Origin: Doryteuthis pealeii
Lineage: Eukaryota; Mollusca; Cephalopoda; Myopsida; Loliginidae
Reading direction: 5' to 3'
DNA: 64,000 nucleotides
Assembly: GCA_023376005.1 (NCBI GenBank)
Contig: CM042145.1
Coordinates: forward strand, 19,054,204 to 19,118,203
Made by a program: the position numbers and the translations under genes
Notes under the pieces: model-generated
The model's input: only the letters and a program-made list of their open reading frames with translations
Databases searched by the model: none
Told to the model about the DNA's origin: nothing
In this document: positions 54,361 to 64,000 of the stretch, piece after piece
Layout: the number at the start of each line of letters is the position of its first letter
Position numbering within the stretch: position 1 is the stretch's first letter

Positions 54361-54675
54361 ACTACAATGTGTCAAAAACATTAGCCACTCTGACCCACAG
54401 GGACTCCTCCCAATATTTCTATTAATGTGGCAGTTAGACACATTAGCCACTCTGACCCCCAGGGACTCCTCCCAATATTTCTATTAATGTGGCAGTTAGA
54501 CACATTAACCACTCTGACCCACAGGGACTCCTCCCGATATTTCTATTAATGTGACAGTTAGACACATTAGCCACTCTGACCCACAGGGACTCCTCCCGAT
54601 ATTTCTATTAATGTGACAGTTAGACACATTAGCCACTCTGACCCACAGGGACTCCTCCCAATATTTCTATTTGAA
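54361..54675. repeat. Minisatellite, 62-bp unit, about 5 copies, from SINE tail
   Basis: The unit contains AGACACATTAGCCACTCTGA, CCCACAGGGACTCCTCCCAA and TATTTCTATTAATGTGGCAG. The first unit continues directly from SINE-B-like sequence. Confidence 0.9.
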
Positions 54676-54829
54676 AGTATCATCAAAGAATGTGAAAGAA
54701 ATTAAGTAAATAACAATACAAATCATTTAGTATATTTGATGGTATACTAAACTGACCCCCACATTTTCAGCAGAGAATATGAAAATAAATAGTTGGCTGG
54801 TACACAAAAAAAAGAAAAAATTACCCTAC

Positions 54830-54960
54830 AGGTTGGATTTGACATAAGGTTACAAATATGGGGCATCTAGCGAGGATCGAACTCACTTTTCAGTGGCAAT
54901 GGATCTGCAAGACTAGCTTGCTAACCACGGGATGACTTAATGTTATGAATTTAGACAGTC
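54830..54960 (-). repeat. tRNA-derived SINE, third family
   Basis: Reversed head: GCGAGGATCGAACTCACTTT, GGATCTGCAAGACTAGCTTG and TAACCACGGG. Confidence 0.6.
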
Positions 54961-55059
54961 TCATTTTTAACCAGAGGGTGTTGCAGGATGATAACGGACA
55001 GAAGATTTAGGAACAAGCGTATTAATATATATAGATAGAAATGCTATGGTGACAATAGT

Positions 55060-55910
55060 TGTTTGGTTGGTTTATTGATTTTAACGGCATATCAACCCGT
55101 CTGGGGTTATGCCTAACGGTTAGGAAGTAATATATGTTGTGTATTTATATTTATACTTTTTAGTAATTGGTTTTAACAATGTGTTAGCACCATTGGGGAT
55201 CATGTATGGTATTGATTATGTTCAGTTCTATATTCTATGGTATAATTTTATTTCCCTAAAAAGGGCAGAATGTCCTCCATGTTGACATTTTCAGATAGAT
55301 CGTTCATATTGTTTGCATTAAAATAACGGTTTCTGATGTGAGCAAAAAACCTGCATTCCATGAATAAGTGTTTAACAGTCAAAGGTGTTTGACATGTTTC
55401 ACAGTGTGGTTGTTGTTCTTGTTTGAGTATTTAGGAGTGCGTTAGTCTTGTGTGACCAATGCGTAATCGGGACACAATGACTGGTTCCTTTCTAGACTTT
55501 CTTAAAGTTGGTCTCCAGTCTCCCAAAGTGTGTTTGATTAGAAAGAGTTTATTGTGGATGTTGTTATTCCAGTGTTGTTGCCATTTTGTATGAAGCAATC
55601 TATTAATTTTAGGTTTCAAGTCAGTATATGGAATCTAGAACTTGTCAGGGATCAAATCTAGAGCCGATTTAGCTGCAGAGTCAGCTCTTTCATTTCCACC
55701 TCACTCCTATATGGTTTGGGATCCAACATATCATAATCTCCTCAGAGTTAGACATCAAGTCTAATCTATTCAGGAGTTTAATGATGAGAGGGTCTTCCAG
55801 TTTTTTATTTCTTAATGATAGTAGGACAGAAAGTGAGTCTGAGAAGATGATAATTTTTTTGTGGTTATTTGTGACAAATTGTTCAATGAAATCCTGAATC
55901 CAACAAATAC
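55060..55910 (-). pseudogene. LINE 3' end with RNase H-like region (family D)
   Basis: Minus strand. A 62-residue frame (55431-55619) has NNNIHNKLFLIKHTLGDWRP then SRKEPVIVSRLRIGHTRLTH, the stretch that follows RNase H in I/Jockey-type LINEs. Upstream (55620-55900) pieces reading KKIIIFSDSLSVLLSLRNKK and MICWIPNHIG fit an RNase H domain with frameshifts. The 3' UTR to 55060 is the family-D repeat found at 24300 and 45662. 5' truncated. Confidence 0.82.
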
Positions 55911-56034
55911 ATTAATCATTGTGACAAAGAGGACAATTCTATGCAATGTTCAAAGACTAATACAATTTCTTTCTGATTATCACAGACATTAAAAGACTAT
56001 ATAATTAAACAAGAAAGGGCTTTAAATTACAAAA

Positions 56035-56292
56035 TCCTTTAAGCACATGTAATATGTGCTATTGTGAATCATTTGTTTGTTTCAAATCATAGAGGTCAAT
56101 TCTTATACGGATACTATATAAAGTTTCTGCTTGATTATCTTTACATCCTTTTTAAGTTAAGCAAGTTAATATTTGCTTAACTTAAAACGGATGTAAAGAT
56201 ATTCAAGCAGAAACATAATATAGTATCCGTATAAGAGTTGACCTCTATAATTTGAAACAAAAATGATTCACAATAGCACATATTACATGACC
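56035..56292. mobile_element. Fold-back element with about 125-bp arms
   Basis: AGCACATGTAATATGTGCTA, GAGGTCAATTCTTATACGGA and TTACATCCTTTTTAAGTTAA are mirrored by TTAACTTAAAACGGATGTAA, TCCGTATAAGAGTTGACCTC and ATAGCACATATTACATG. The centre is near 56164. Confidence 0.88.
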
Positions 56293-56370
56293 AGATTCTA
56301 CAGCATTTAAATGTCAGATTTACAGAAGAAAAAAATATGCAAATATCATATAGATATTGCAAAACACTTT

Positions 56371-56372
56371 TC

Positions 56373-56397
<25 letters not shown>
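56371..56397. repeat. Poly-T run
   Basis: About 27 T, interrupted once at the left. Confidence 0.9.
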
Positions 56398-56403
<6 letters not shown>

Positions 56404-56574
56404 ATGGTATTGTAACATAGAGGCTAACAGTATGTGTGTATATAAAAAATAAATAATTGTCACTAAATGTGTTTGTCTGTTCACTCGAATGTGTCACTGA
56501 AATATGCAGAATATTATAGAACAAATTTTTTTTTTTTTTTTTCAACCGGACAAAATTTTCATAATCTTATACTA

Positions 56575-56995
56575 TATTGTGGTCCCTGTCTATTTGTCCG
56601 AGGATGCATTTGAAAACAAAGCCCTGTACCAAGATTAAACAAAACCTTTCTAGGGTAGAATTTTATAAGGAATCTAGTGGTGGTATTTCATATTTACCAC
56701 TGAATTTATTTGGGGTCACTAGGGACAAAATTACCGGCTGTGGGACAAGAAAATAGGAAAAAGAAATGTGTTGTTTCATTCCAGAATATTCTAATGACAC
56801 ACATTCTTTCATTGTTCTATGAGGAGTTTTCGAAAATAGAATAACATTTTAGATTTGAGAACAAATTTATGAGTAACATTTTTACCATTTTGAGCAATAG
56901 GTACTGCTATCCAATGGTGGGCAATATGAGATTTAAAATGTGTATACTTAGCCGGATACTATGTAACCTGTGCAAGGCCAAGAATATACAGCTAG
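56575..56995 (+). mobile_element. Helitron-like candidate
   Basis: A|TCTTATACTATATTGTGGTC at the left resembles the other Helitron starts; AAGAATATACAGCTAG|T at the right. The 3' hairpin is weak (CCTGTGCAAGG), so support is moderate. Confidence 0.5.
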
Positions 56996-57244
56996 TATTA
57001 TATACCCCTTTACCTGGGTGTATATAATCTGAGGAGAATTCTCAGATATATAATAGAGAGAGAGTCAGTTAGATTAGCTTAGATGATGGGGGGGGGGTTG
57101 ATTCTTACTTGATTGCACATCTGTTTCTACCTCGGCCGCCATTTATCTGGTTGGTCTGTTGGGCTTCTTTAAGGGTGTGTCTTCTTTGTTAATTCTTCTT
57201 ACAGGGCTGGACATTGCTTGTTTTAATAATTAATTAACAAGTGG

Positions 57245-58300
57245 TGTTCTTAATAATAAAGGTTCATAGTTCGATACCGGCCCTCGCCAACTCAGCGCTT
57301 GGTCTAGCGCTAGTGAAAAGGGGATAGACTCCCTCGCTGATTGGGTGATACCGACTTGTTCAGATGCAAAAATAATCTCCCTGATCTAGTGATAGTGAAA
57401 AGGGCATAGATTCCCGTGCTGTCTGGCTGATACCAACAATAGGTCACTCCACCAACGTTACTATATTGGTGTTTTAGCTCAGTTGGTAGAGCATTCACTT
57501 TGGAATAGCATGGTTCCGGGTTCAATACCGGTCCTCACCAGCTTGGGTAATCTAATCTGCACGTTATAGCATCTAGGAGCTGACTCTAGGTGTGGTACTC
57601 CACCACAGCTAAAGAATCTCCCTGGTCTATTGCTAGTGAAAAGGGGATAGACTCTCTCACTGTCTGGCTGATGCTGACAATAGTAAACTCTACCAACTTT
57701 ACTATTACTACTACTACTACTTGTATCAAGTTAGAATTGTACGCTATAACCCTTGAGGGCCAGGTTAGCTCAGTCGGTAGAGCGTTTGGCTAGAAACCAC
57801 AAGGTTCTAAGTTCGATACCGGCCCTTGCCAACTTAGCGTATGAGTAGCACAGGATCTGTGTGGTAAAGTAAGGAGCTGATGGTAGGTGTGGCGCTCCAC
57901 CTCAGATGCAAAAACAATCTCCTTGGTCTAACACTAGTGAAAAGGGGATAGACTCCCTCACTGATTGGGTGATACCGACTTAAGGCCACCCTGACTTTAC
58001 TATTTCCCAAGCCCATGTTGATTCTGCCGTGGGGGGAAATGGACCCCAGGGAGCCAGCAACAACATCTACGCTCCTTGAAAGCAGGGTCAAATCTGTCTA
58101 AAACTTATTTTCATGGTGCCTAATCACACGCCTTCAAGGTTATTAGCCGTCACCGACGAGCAACTTTCCATAGGTAAGTGTGGCGCTCCTCCTCAAATGT
58201 AAAAACAATCTCCTTGGTCTAGCACTAGTGAAAAGGGGATAGACTCCCTCGCTGATTGGCTGATAACGACTTTAGGCCACCCCGACAACTTTACTTACTA
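57245..58300 (+). repeat. SINE family A cluster, four or more partial copies
   Basis: Heads at about 57474 (TTTTAGCTCAGTTGGTAGAG) and 57766 (GGTTAGCTCAGTCGGTAGAG); headless bodies at 57258-57450 and 58170-58290. A less repetitive piece at 58005-58165 separates two copies. Frames within are SINE sequence. Confidence 0.82.
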
Positions 58301-58865
58301 CTTTATTACAATGTATTAAATGTTAGCAAAAGCTTTTAAATAATGTCTATTCGAAACAAAAGTCGAGTCAAAAATATGAATAACTTTTTACATTAGTGTA
58401 TAGTCTTGAAAATAGAAAGTGGAAATCAAGAATTATTAAAGTGAGAACATCACAGACTTGTAAGTCCTTTCTAGATTGTTGGACAATGAATCATTAGTTT
58501 GAAACGATACAATAGATCAAAAGGTAAGTTTTTTTAAGGGAATGTTACAAAACATGGAAATGTAATCATAACCAGGTTGGAAAATATTAAGGGAACATAT
58601 AGTAACATTACTGATCAAACAGAGGGAGGGGGGAAACAAGAAAAACCAATAATATCAATAATCTCACTGTAACTTTGATCACATGGGTTGGCCTGGGACA
58701 CAGTATAAAATGGGTAGTAACTTAAGAATTTTTCCAACTCAGCAAATACAAATATTAAATACAACTGAGGGGGGGGGGGGTTCCAGACCAGGCCAGATTA
58801 ACACAACTGGAGAAAAAAGAAAAAAAAAAAATCCTGACCAGGCTGGATTAATGCTTTTATGTGGG
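58301..58865. other. Intron sequence, little seen
   Basis: A short repeat (CCAGACCAGGCCAGATTAA and CCTGACCAGGCTGGATTAAT) near 58780-58850; otherwise featureless. Confidence 0.45.
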
Positions 58866-58873
58866 GATTTTTT

Positions 58874-59452
58874 TATGGGTTGGTTGTTTGGGTTTTACGG
58901 CATGTCAACCCATTGAGTCATTTAATGCCAAAGATGTTTTTGTATTCATTTTTGATAGTTACTCAATTTTTTTCAAACACATTTGTTTCTATTAACCCAT
59001 AGATGGAACCCTAACAGGTACTACCACTCCGGTCAGAGTGCACCTGGGAGCAATAATGATGAAAGAGTGCTCCACATTCCTCAGACGGGAACTTCACCAT
59101 CAGATAGAGTTTAATGTCATACCCAAGACATGAAGACTCTCAGCCACCGCTTTCTAGCACATATATAATAAAAGAGTCAGGGTTTGCCATAAGGGCAATA
59201 GGGTTGTTATATAGGCTAGTGCTTGATGTGACCAGTCGGTTGATCAGAGGGTCCCTCTCCAACCACCTGTCTTAGCTTAAGTAAGAGCCAAAGTAGAGTG
59301 TTGCAGGTCATAGACTGCTCAGTCACAAGGATTCCATCCTTAAGCATCATGGATCGCCACTCATAGCCAACAGGTGGCCTCATTGGAAGGGGGTCTTACT
59401 CCTCTGCAGAAGTGCAGTCTGTGTATTATAAAGCCCCAGCCAACAGGGCTTC
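58874..59452 (-). mobile_element. Family-C retroposon, nearly full length
   Basis: GGGTTGGTTGTTTGGGTTTT ... GGTACTACCACTCCGGTCAG ... CTTAAGCATCATGGATCGCC ... CAGCCAACAGGGC. With 35991-36793 it defines both ends of the family. Confidence 0.85.
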
Positions 59453-59741
59453 TTCTTTTTTTTATGGGACATTCAGAAAGGATTGGACTCGCTATTGAGT
59501 AATAATGGATCTGCAAGACTAGCTTGTTAACTATTATAACTGAATGACGTGAAGTCAACAAGATTTTTTTTTTCTTTTACAAAGAAAGACAAATCAACTG
59601 GGGGCAGTGAATTATCTGCAGATAAAATTCATGCACAAATCAATATACATTTTGTAAAACTATTGCTAATTTAAAAACAAAGTGTTGACACTGAAAAGTC
59701 AAATAAATAAATTAATTAAAAAAAAAAAAAACTGCACTTAC

Positions 59742-59849
59742 CTGAGTATACACAGGCAGGTGTGAGCACCCGTTGCATATCGACAGAAGCCATAAGTGAA
59801 TTTGCTCTTGCTGTCCGTCAATACAAAGGTAAAATAGTCCACAGCTGCA
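59742..59849 (-). CDS. DENND1: DENND1 exon 1 of window: end of upstream DENN module
   Basis: 108 nt. It starts by completing a split codon (1 nt) and ends 2 nt into the next, with acceptor attacag and donor gtaagt. It encodes AAVDYFTFVLTDSKSK followed by FTYGFCRYATGAHTCLCIL. FTFVLTD and the GFCR...C-CIL block are hallmarks of the uDENN strand region of DENND1 proteins, just before the conserved LPWFE segment. The joined codon at its end gives Ser, leading into PLPWFE of the next exon. No further upstream exon was recognised between 59850 and 64000, so the N-terminal residues should lie to the right. Confidence 0.93.
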
Positions 59850-59984
59850 CTGTAATTTAAAATCAAACACAAGTGTTAAATGAAAATAGATTTGTACTTT
59901 TATTATTTCTCTGCAAATAATAAAAATCTTTCACATTAATAAACATCAATAGAATTTGTCAAATTACATTTTATACATTAGAGA

Positions 59985-60330
59985 GGCACATTGTGTAATG
60001 GTTATTGTCATAGAAAACGGACTTGACAACCTGAATTCAAATCCTGGACAAGGCTGTTTGCATTTCACATAGCCTTAACTCTTAACATCCTATACAGCCT
60101 CATTCCACCCGGCTGGAAGTTACATTTGTTTTCCTAATCCACCCCAAATTATAGCCTTTGTTTAACTGTAATATTAGACATATTTAGCAGTCTTTGATTT
60201 ATGGGAAATAATAGGTAACTTTAAAGGAAAATATCATTTTTAGCCATTTTTTGATAAATCCTTAGAGGAATGAGGTTCTGGACTTAGAAAATTCTTAACA
60301 GGATGTTAAGAGTTAATACCCTTGGTAAAG
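59985..60330 (+). repeat. SINE family B split by a TTAA MITE
   Basis: SINE head (GAGGCACATTGTGTAATGGT, CTGAATTCAAATCCTGGACA) to 60074; the MITE follows; TACCCTTGGTAAAGATATG resumes the SINE at 60317. Confidence 0.85.
60079..60312 (+). mobile_element. TTAA-flanked MITE nested in a SINE
   Basis: CTCTTAACATCCT and AGGATGTTAAGAG are exact inverted ends; TTAA at 60075-60078 and 60313-60316. Removing the element and one TTAA restores the SINE order seen elsewhere, so the duplication is TTAA, as for piggyBac-type elements. Confidence 0.88.
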
Positions 60331-60360
60331 ATATGCTGTTGGAATATTTTGATATATATA

Positions 60361-60654
60361 TATATATATTTACCAACCCCTCCACACGAGCAGGATGTGA
60401 CACAAGGTCAATTTCTTAAGCGGAGTTTAACAGGTTTGAATTCAGAGTTTTCCTTCTCCTAGACCGGTTGCCTAACCAAGGTTAAAAAGCCCAGTCTGCC
60501 CTACTATTTACCCATAGCTGGAGGGAGAGTAGAATGCATACCTTCCCCAAGGGTATTAGCGCTAAGTGAAATGCAATTACCATGTCCAGGATTTGAACTT
60601 GGGGCGACAAGTCCATTTCCTATGACTTTAACCATTACACCACGCGCTTCCTAC
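60361..60654 (-). repeat. Family-B SINE with 14-bp target duplication
   Basis: TATTTTGATATATA precedes the TA tail at about 60347 and recurs at 60655. Full length, close to 31124-31412. Confidence 0.9.
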
Positions 60655-60668
60655 TATTTTGATATATA

Positions 60669-61000
60669 AGGTGTGCTAAAGTCTACCACTTAAACTTATA
60701 GACACTGCATGGGCGCATGGATTAAAGCAAGCCAATCAACACGCTCAAATACGTGGTTAGTTAACTGTTTAATCGATGATCTTGAATGCTGTTCATGTGC
60801 ACGTATTCAACACGGACCTAACGGATCTGAAACCAAAGACTCTGCTCAACTAAAGGATTCTGCCTAACCCCAAGGAACAACTAAGGATTCTTCACTAAGG
60901 AACAACCAAAGGATTCTAACTAACACTAAGGAACACAAGGGACATCTACTATAAGGGCTCCCTAAAGTGCAGCCTAAAAATGGCCACAAAAACCGTAATC
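60669..61000 (-). mobile_element. Mariner-like element fragment (relative of 34478-35530)
   Basis: Inverse of 34500-34840: AACACGCTCAAATACGTGGT, CCAAGGAACAACTAAGGATT and TGGCCACAAAAACCGTAATC. Confidence 0.65.
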
Positions 61001-61115
61001 TATGCTATGGGTAAATAGTAAGGCAGACTAGGGTTTTTAATTTCAGTTAGGCAACCAGTCTAGGAGAAAAAAAATTCTGAATTCAAACCGATTAAATTCT
61101 GCTTAAGAAATAAGC
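61001..61115 (+). repeat. Family-B SINE fragment
   Basis: CTATGGGTAAATAGTAAGGC to CTGCTTAAGAAATAAG. Confidence 0.7.
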
Positions 61116-61684
61116 ATAAAATGGTGATCATATATCACTTGATAAACCTTTGACCTTTAGAAAAAAGTTTTTTTTTAACACAGGCCAGGGTAATCATTAT
61201 GCCACCTGCATCCACTAAAAAGGAAATTAAACCTGATATAGTTATACTGAGAGAGTGGGGCAGTAAATTTACCTTGAACCAACCCCCCTTTCACCTTAAA
61301 AAAAAATAAAACACCTTTGATGTCATGGGGACCTACATAGGTATATCAGCAAAGAAATAGGACAACAATGTTTACAGAAAACCTTAAGATACTAATCAAC
61401 ATTAAAGGATACAAAACTACTATTAATTACTGTGGTGCTTGTCCAGGTGTTATTTAGGAAACTATTTGTTTAAGGTAAATTTTCTGAAGCCAGAATGTCC
61501 AGTTATCAACTCTTTGAACCCCACCTCCCTGATTGGCTAGAATTAGTATTCAGAAGGGGATTCACCAGGTTGATAAAATGCCACTGGGGTATATGGAAAA
61601 CTGGATAAGGCGAATAACTCTTAGAACCCTAAAACAAAAAAAAACAAAAAAAAAATAATTTTTTAAATGACTTTCTGGTTTGTA
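61116..61684. other. Intron sequence, no feature seen
   Basis: No exon in phase and no repeat termini recognised. Confidence 0.5.
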
Positions 61685-61957
61685 AATAATTTTCTCGTGA
61701 AACTCTATACATTAAATATACATTTTAAATATATATTAAGATAAAACAAACTATTCATAAATATATAATACCAGGCATGTATTTATCAAAACTTTTTTTA
61801 AAAAACAATAAGGATCGTCTAAGGTGGCATATTCAAATTTTGAGTACATATAATACAAGGTTCTTCTTTATTCTATGTATTGACGATTTTGGGTAATGTG
61901 ACGTAAGCAGTGATAGTTTCAGTTACAGACAAATTAGGGCCAAATCTCCATTTTCAA
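61685..61957 (-). repeat. Helitron family-2 5' fragment
   Basis: Plus-strand GGTAATGTGACGTAAGCAGT and GTTACAGACAAATTAGGGCC match 10960-11254. Confidence 0.65.
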
Positions 61958-61969
61958 TAAATATACATA

Positions 61970-62007
61970 TATATACACACACAAGGTGTGTCAAAAAAGT
62001 ATTGCCA

Positions 62008-62053
<46 letters not shown>

Positions 62054-62170
62054 CACACACACATACATATACAAGGTGTGTCAAAAAAGTATTGCCACTA
62101 AATATATAGATATAGCACAAGAAGGGAACACAATATCCTCATAACATTAGTATATATATAACTATATATA
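61970..62170. repeat. (TA)n/(CA)n with duplicated ACAAGGTGTGTC segment
   Basis: ACAAGGTGTGTCAAAAAAGT followed by ATTGCCACTAA occurs at 61981 and about 62070 as direct copies around a TA tract. Confidence 0.85.
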
Positions 62171-62692
62171 TATATATATAAAACTACAGTATCATCATTA
62201 TATAGTGACCATTAGGGAACAATACAAAAATACCATTATTAGAGAGTTTTGGTCAGCAATGTTAAAAGAAACAGGCTTGAGAGAAAACTGTTACTTGAAT
62301 ATACTTGATTTTGTACATTTTATACAAGAGTGTTGATCTGTTGTAAAAAAGGAAGTAAGTCATAAACAAACATTTACTTCAAGTGATTTTCTTCATGTAA
62401 TGTTGGGGCACTGGGTTTGTCGTTTCATTGGCTGCCAGGTCTGATTGACACTAGGAAGTTGCAAACAAAAACAGGTTCCTGATGATGGGAGGAGACAGGT
62501 CATGAAAGGTCATCTTTTATATATATATGAGACACACAGAGAAAAAAAAATGTTCAAGAGTCAGAGCAAAGTTTTGGGGAGGATGCTGAAAGGGAAGTTT
62601 TTTTTTTTTTTAGTGAGGAGGACTGACATCATGCCATCTCCATGGACTTGAAAAGAAAAAAGTAAACATAATATAAGCTTTTTGAACTTGTG
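62171..62692. other. Intron sequence, no feature seen
   Basis: No exon with the required phase before exon 1 was found; the 68-residue plus frame has no recognisable domain. Confidence 0.5.
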
Positions 62693-63231
62693 ATTGGGGG
62701 GGGGGGATAAAAAAAGAAAAGAGAGAGAGGGGAAGGGGGGAAAAGTAAGAGAAAAAGGGGGAACAGGGAGAATGAGAGAGATAGAGAGAGAGAATGGGGA
62801 GAGAGAGAGAATGGGAGAGAGAGAGAGAATGGGGAGAGAGAGAGAATGGGAAAGAGAGAGGGGAGAGAGAGAGGGAGAGAGAGAGAATGGGAAAAGAGAG
62901 AGGGGAGAGAGAGCGGGGAAAGAGAGAGAGGGGAGAGAGAGCAGGGGGGGAGAGGAGAGAGAGAGAAGAGAGAGAGAGGAGAGAGAGGGGGGAAAGAGAG
63001 AGAGAGGAGGAGAGTGGGGGAAAGAGAGAGAGAGAGGAGAGAGAGTGGGGGAAAGAGAGAGAGAGGGGGGGGAAAGAGAGAGAGAGAGAGAGAGAGGGAA
63101 GAGAGAGAGAGAAAGAGAGAGAGAGGAAAGAGAGAGAGAGGGGGGAAAGAGAGAGAGAGAGGGGGAAAGAGAGAGAGAGAGGGGGGAAAGAGAGAGAGGA
63201 GAGGGGGGGGAAAGAGAGAGAGAGGGGGGAA

Positions 63232-63287
<56 letters not shown>

Positions 63288-63536
63288 AGAGAGAATAGAG
63301 AGAGAGAGAGCGGGGAAAGAGAGAGAGAGAGAGGGGGGAAAGAGAGAGAGCGGGGGGAAAGAGGAGAAGAGAGAGAGAGAGGGGAAAGAGGAGAGAGAGG
63401 GGGAAAAAGAGAGAGAGAAAGAGAGAGAGAGGGGGAAAGAGAGAGAAGAGGGGAAAGAGAGAGAGAGAGAGCGGGGAAAGAGAGAGAGAGAGCGGGGGAA
63501 AGAGAGAGAGAGAGCGGGGGAAAGAGAAGAGAGAGA

Positions 63537-63567
<31 letters not shown>

Positions 63568-63828
63568 CGGGGGAAAGAGAGAGAGAGAGCGGGGGGGAGA
63601 GAGAGAGAGAGAGAGAGCGGGGGGAAAGAGAGAGAGAGAGAGAGAGCGGGGGAAAGAGAGAGAGAGAGAGCGCGGGAAAGAGAGAGAGAGAGAGGCGGGG
63701 GAGAAAGAGAGAGAGGAAGAGAGGGAGAAAGAGAGAGAGAGAGAGAGAGGGGAAAAAGAGAGAGAGAGAGGGGGGAAAGAGGAGAAAGAGAGAGAGGGGG
63801 GGAAAGAGAGAGAGAGAGAGGGGGAAAC
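62693..63828. repeat. GA-rich polypurine tract, 1.14 kb
   Basis: Almost entirely G and A, as (GA)n blocks separated by GGGGAAA and AGCGGGG variants, starting with a run of G. Long frames on both strands (up to 440 residues of Ser/Leu/Pro or Arg/Glu/Gly) are a by-product of the absence of stop codons in such DNA. Confidence 0.95.
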
Positions 63829-64000
63829 CAATTCTCCCTCCAGCTATGGGTAAATAGCAGGGAGGACTGGACTCTTTAACCATGGCTAGGTAACCAGTCT
63901 AGGAAAAGGAAAACTCTAAATTCAAACCTGTTAAACTCCGCTTAAGAAATTGACCTTGTGTCGCATTCTGCTCGTGCTGAGGGGTTGGTTAAATATATTA
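63829..64000 (+). repeat. Family-B SINE, 3' half, cut by window edge
   Basis: CCAATTCTCCCTCCAGCTAT to GGGGTTGGTTAAATATATTA. Its 5' half is replaced by the GA tract, which begins at an internal SINE position. Confidence 0.88.

Larger units (their letters stand above)
1..59849 (-). other. DENND1: DENND1 (connecdenn) gene, partial, 16 exons in window
   Basis: Sixteen minus-strand exons (listed separately) give one uninterrupted frame of 1483 nt when joined. Every intron begins GT and ends AG, and every codon phase agrees. The order of recognisable blocks follows the DENND1 family: [78 protein letters not shown]. Family members activate Rab35 by nucleotide exchange on clathrin-coated vesicles and endosomes. 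The start codon and 5' exons lie right of the window and the 3' end lies left. Assignment to DENND1 rather than other DENN families rests on the whole block order and on the proline-rich tail. An invertebrate gene need not match DENND1A, B or C individually. Confidence 0.93.

Noticed and set aside
62473..62505. Another CTGATGA followed by GAAA on the plus strand
   Set aside because: No stem II or stem I pairing can be drawn around it.
62561..63883. Very long open frames (up to 440 residues) on both strands
   Set aside because: They are created by a GA/CT tract that cannot contain stop codons; composition is Ser/Leu/Pro or Arg/Glu/Gly only, with no domain.

Overview
The window is AT-rich animal nuclear DNA and almost all of it is intron. 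One gene is present, on the minus strand. Sixteen exons between 59849 and 1 join, with matching codon phases and GT..AG junctions, into one open frame of 1483 coding bases (about 494 codons). The protein is the invertebrate counterpart of DENND1 (connecdenn), the DENN-domain exchange factor for Rab35 on clathrin-coated and endosomal membranes. The window starts inside the upstream DENN part (exon 1, right) and runs through the core DENN part (exons 2-8), the downstream DENN part (exons 9-11) and a basic linker (exons 12-13) into the low-complexity, proline-rich C-terminal tail (exons 14-16). The first exon or exons lie beyond the right edge and the rest of the tail beyond the left edge. Many tRNA-derived SINEs, RNase H-bearing LINEs, Helitrons and fold-back MITEs fit a lophotrochozoan, perhaps a mollusc. 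That placement is an inference; the sequence does not prove it.

From left to right: 1-2735 holds the last two exons in view and a pair of TA-flanked MITEs. 2736-13075 holds fold-backs, a TTAA MITE, exon 14 between two CU-repeat tracts, and two large minisatellites (about 9.0-10.4 kb and 11.4-12.6 kb) on either side of a Helitron. 13139-26872, the largest intron, carries a 321-bp near-perfect palindrome, a paired inverted SINE, a hAT MITE with an exact 8-bp duplication, three Helitron copies, an LTR-like unit, and a retroelement piece with a complete type I hammerhead ribozyme on the minus strand (22285-22330). 26933-43052 alternates exons 5-12 with MITEs, SINEs and a 0.4-kb polypurine tract. 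43152-59741 is mostly SINE and retroposon copies, three LINE 3' ends and two more Helitrons. 59850-64000 contains a nested SINE/MITE insertion and a 1.1-kb GA tract whose long frames are not genes.

There are no convincing rRNA, functional tRNA, CRISPR or bacterial features. The points of most interest are the hammerhead ribozyme and its decayed relatives, exon 14 with its symmetric phase and flanking CU repeats, and several repeat families whose termini and target duplications can be read directly.
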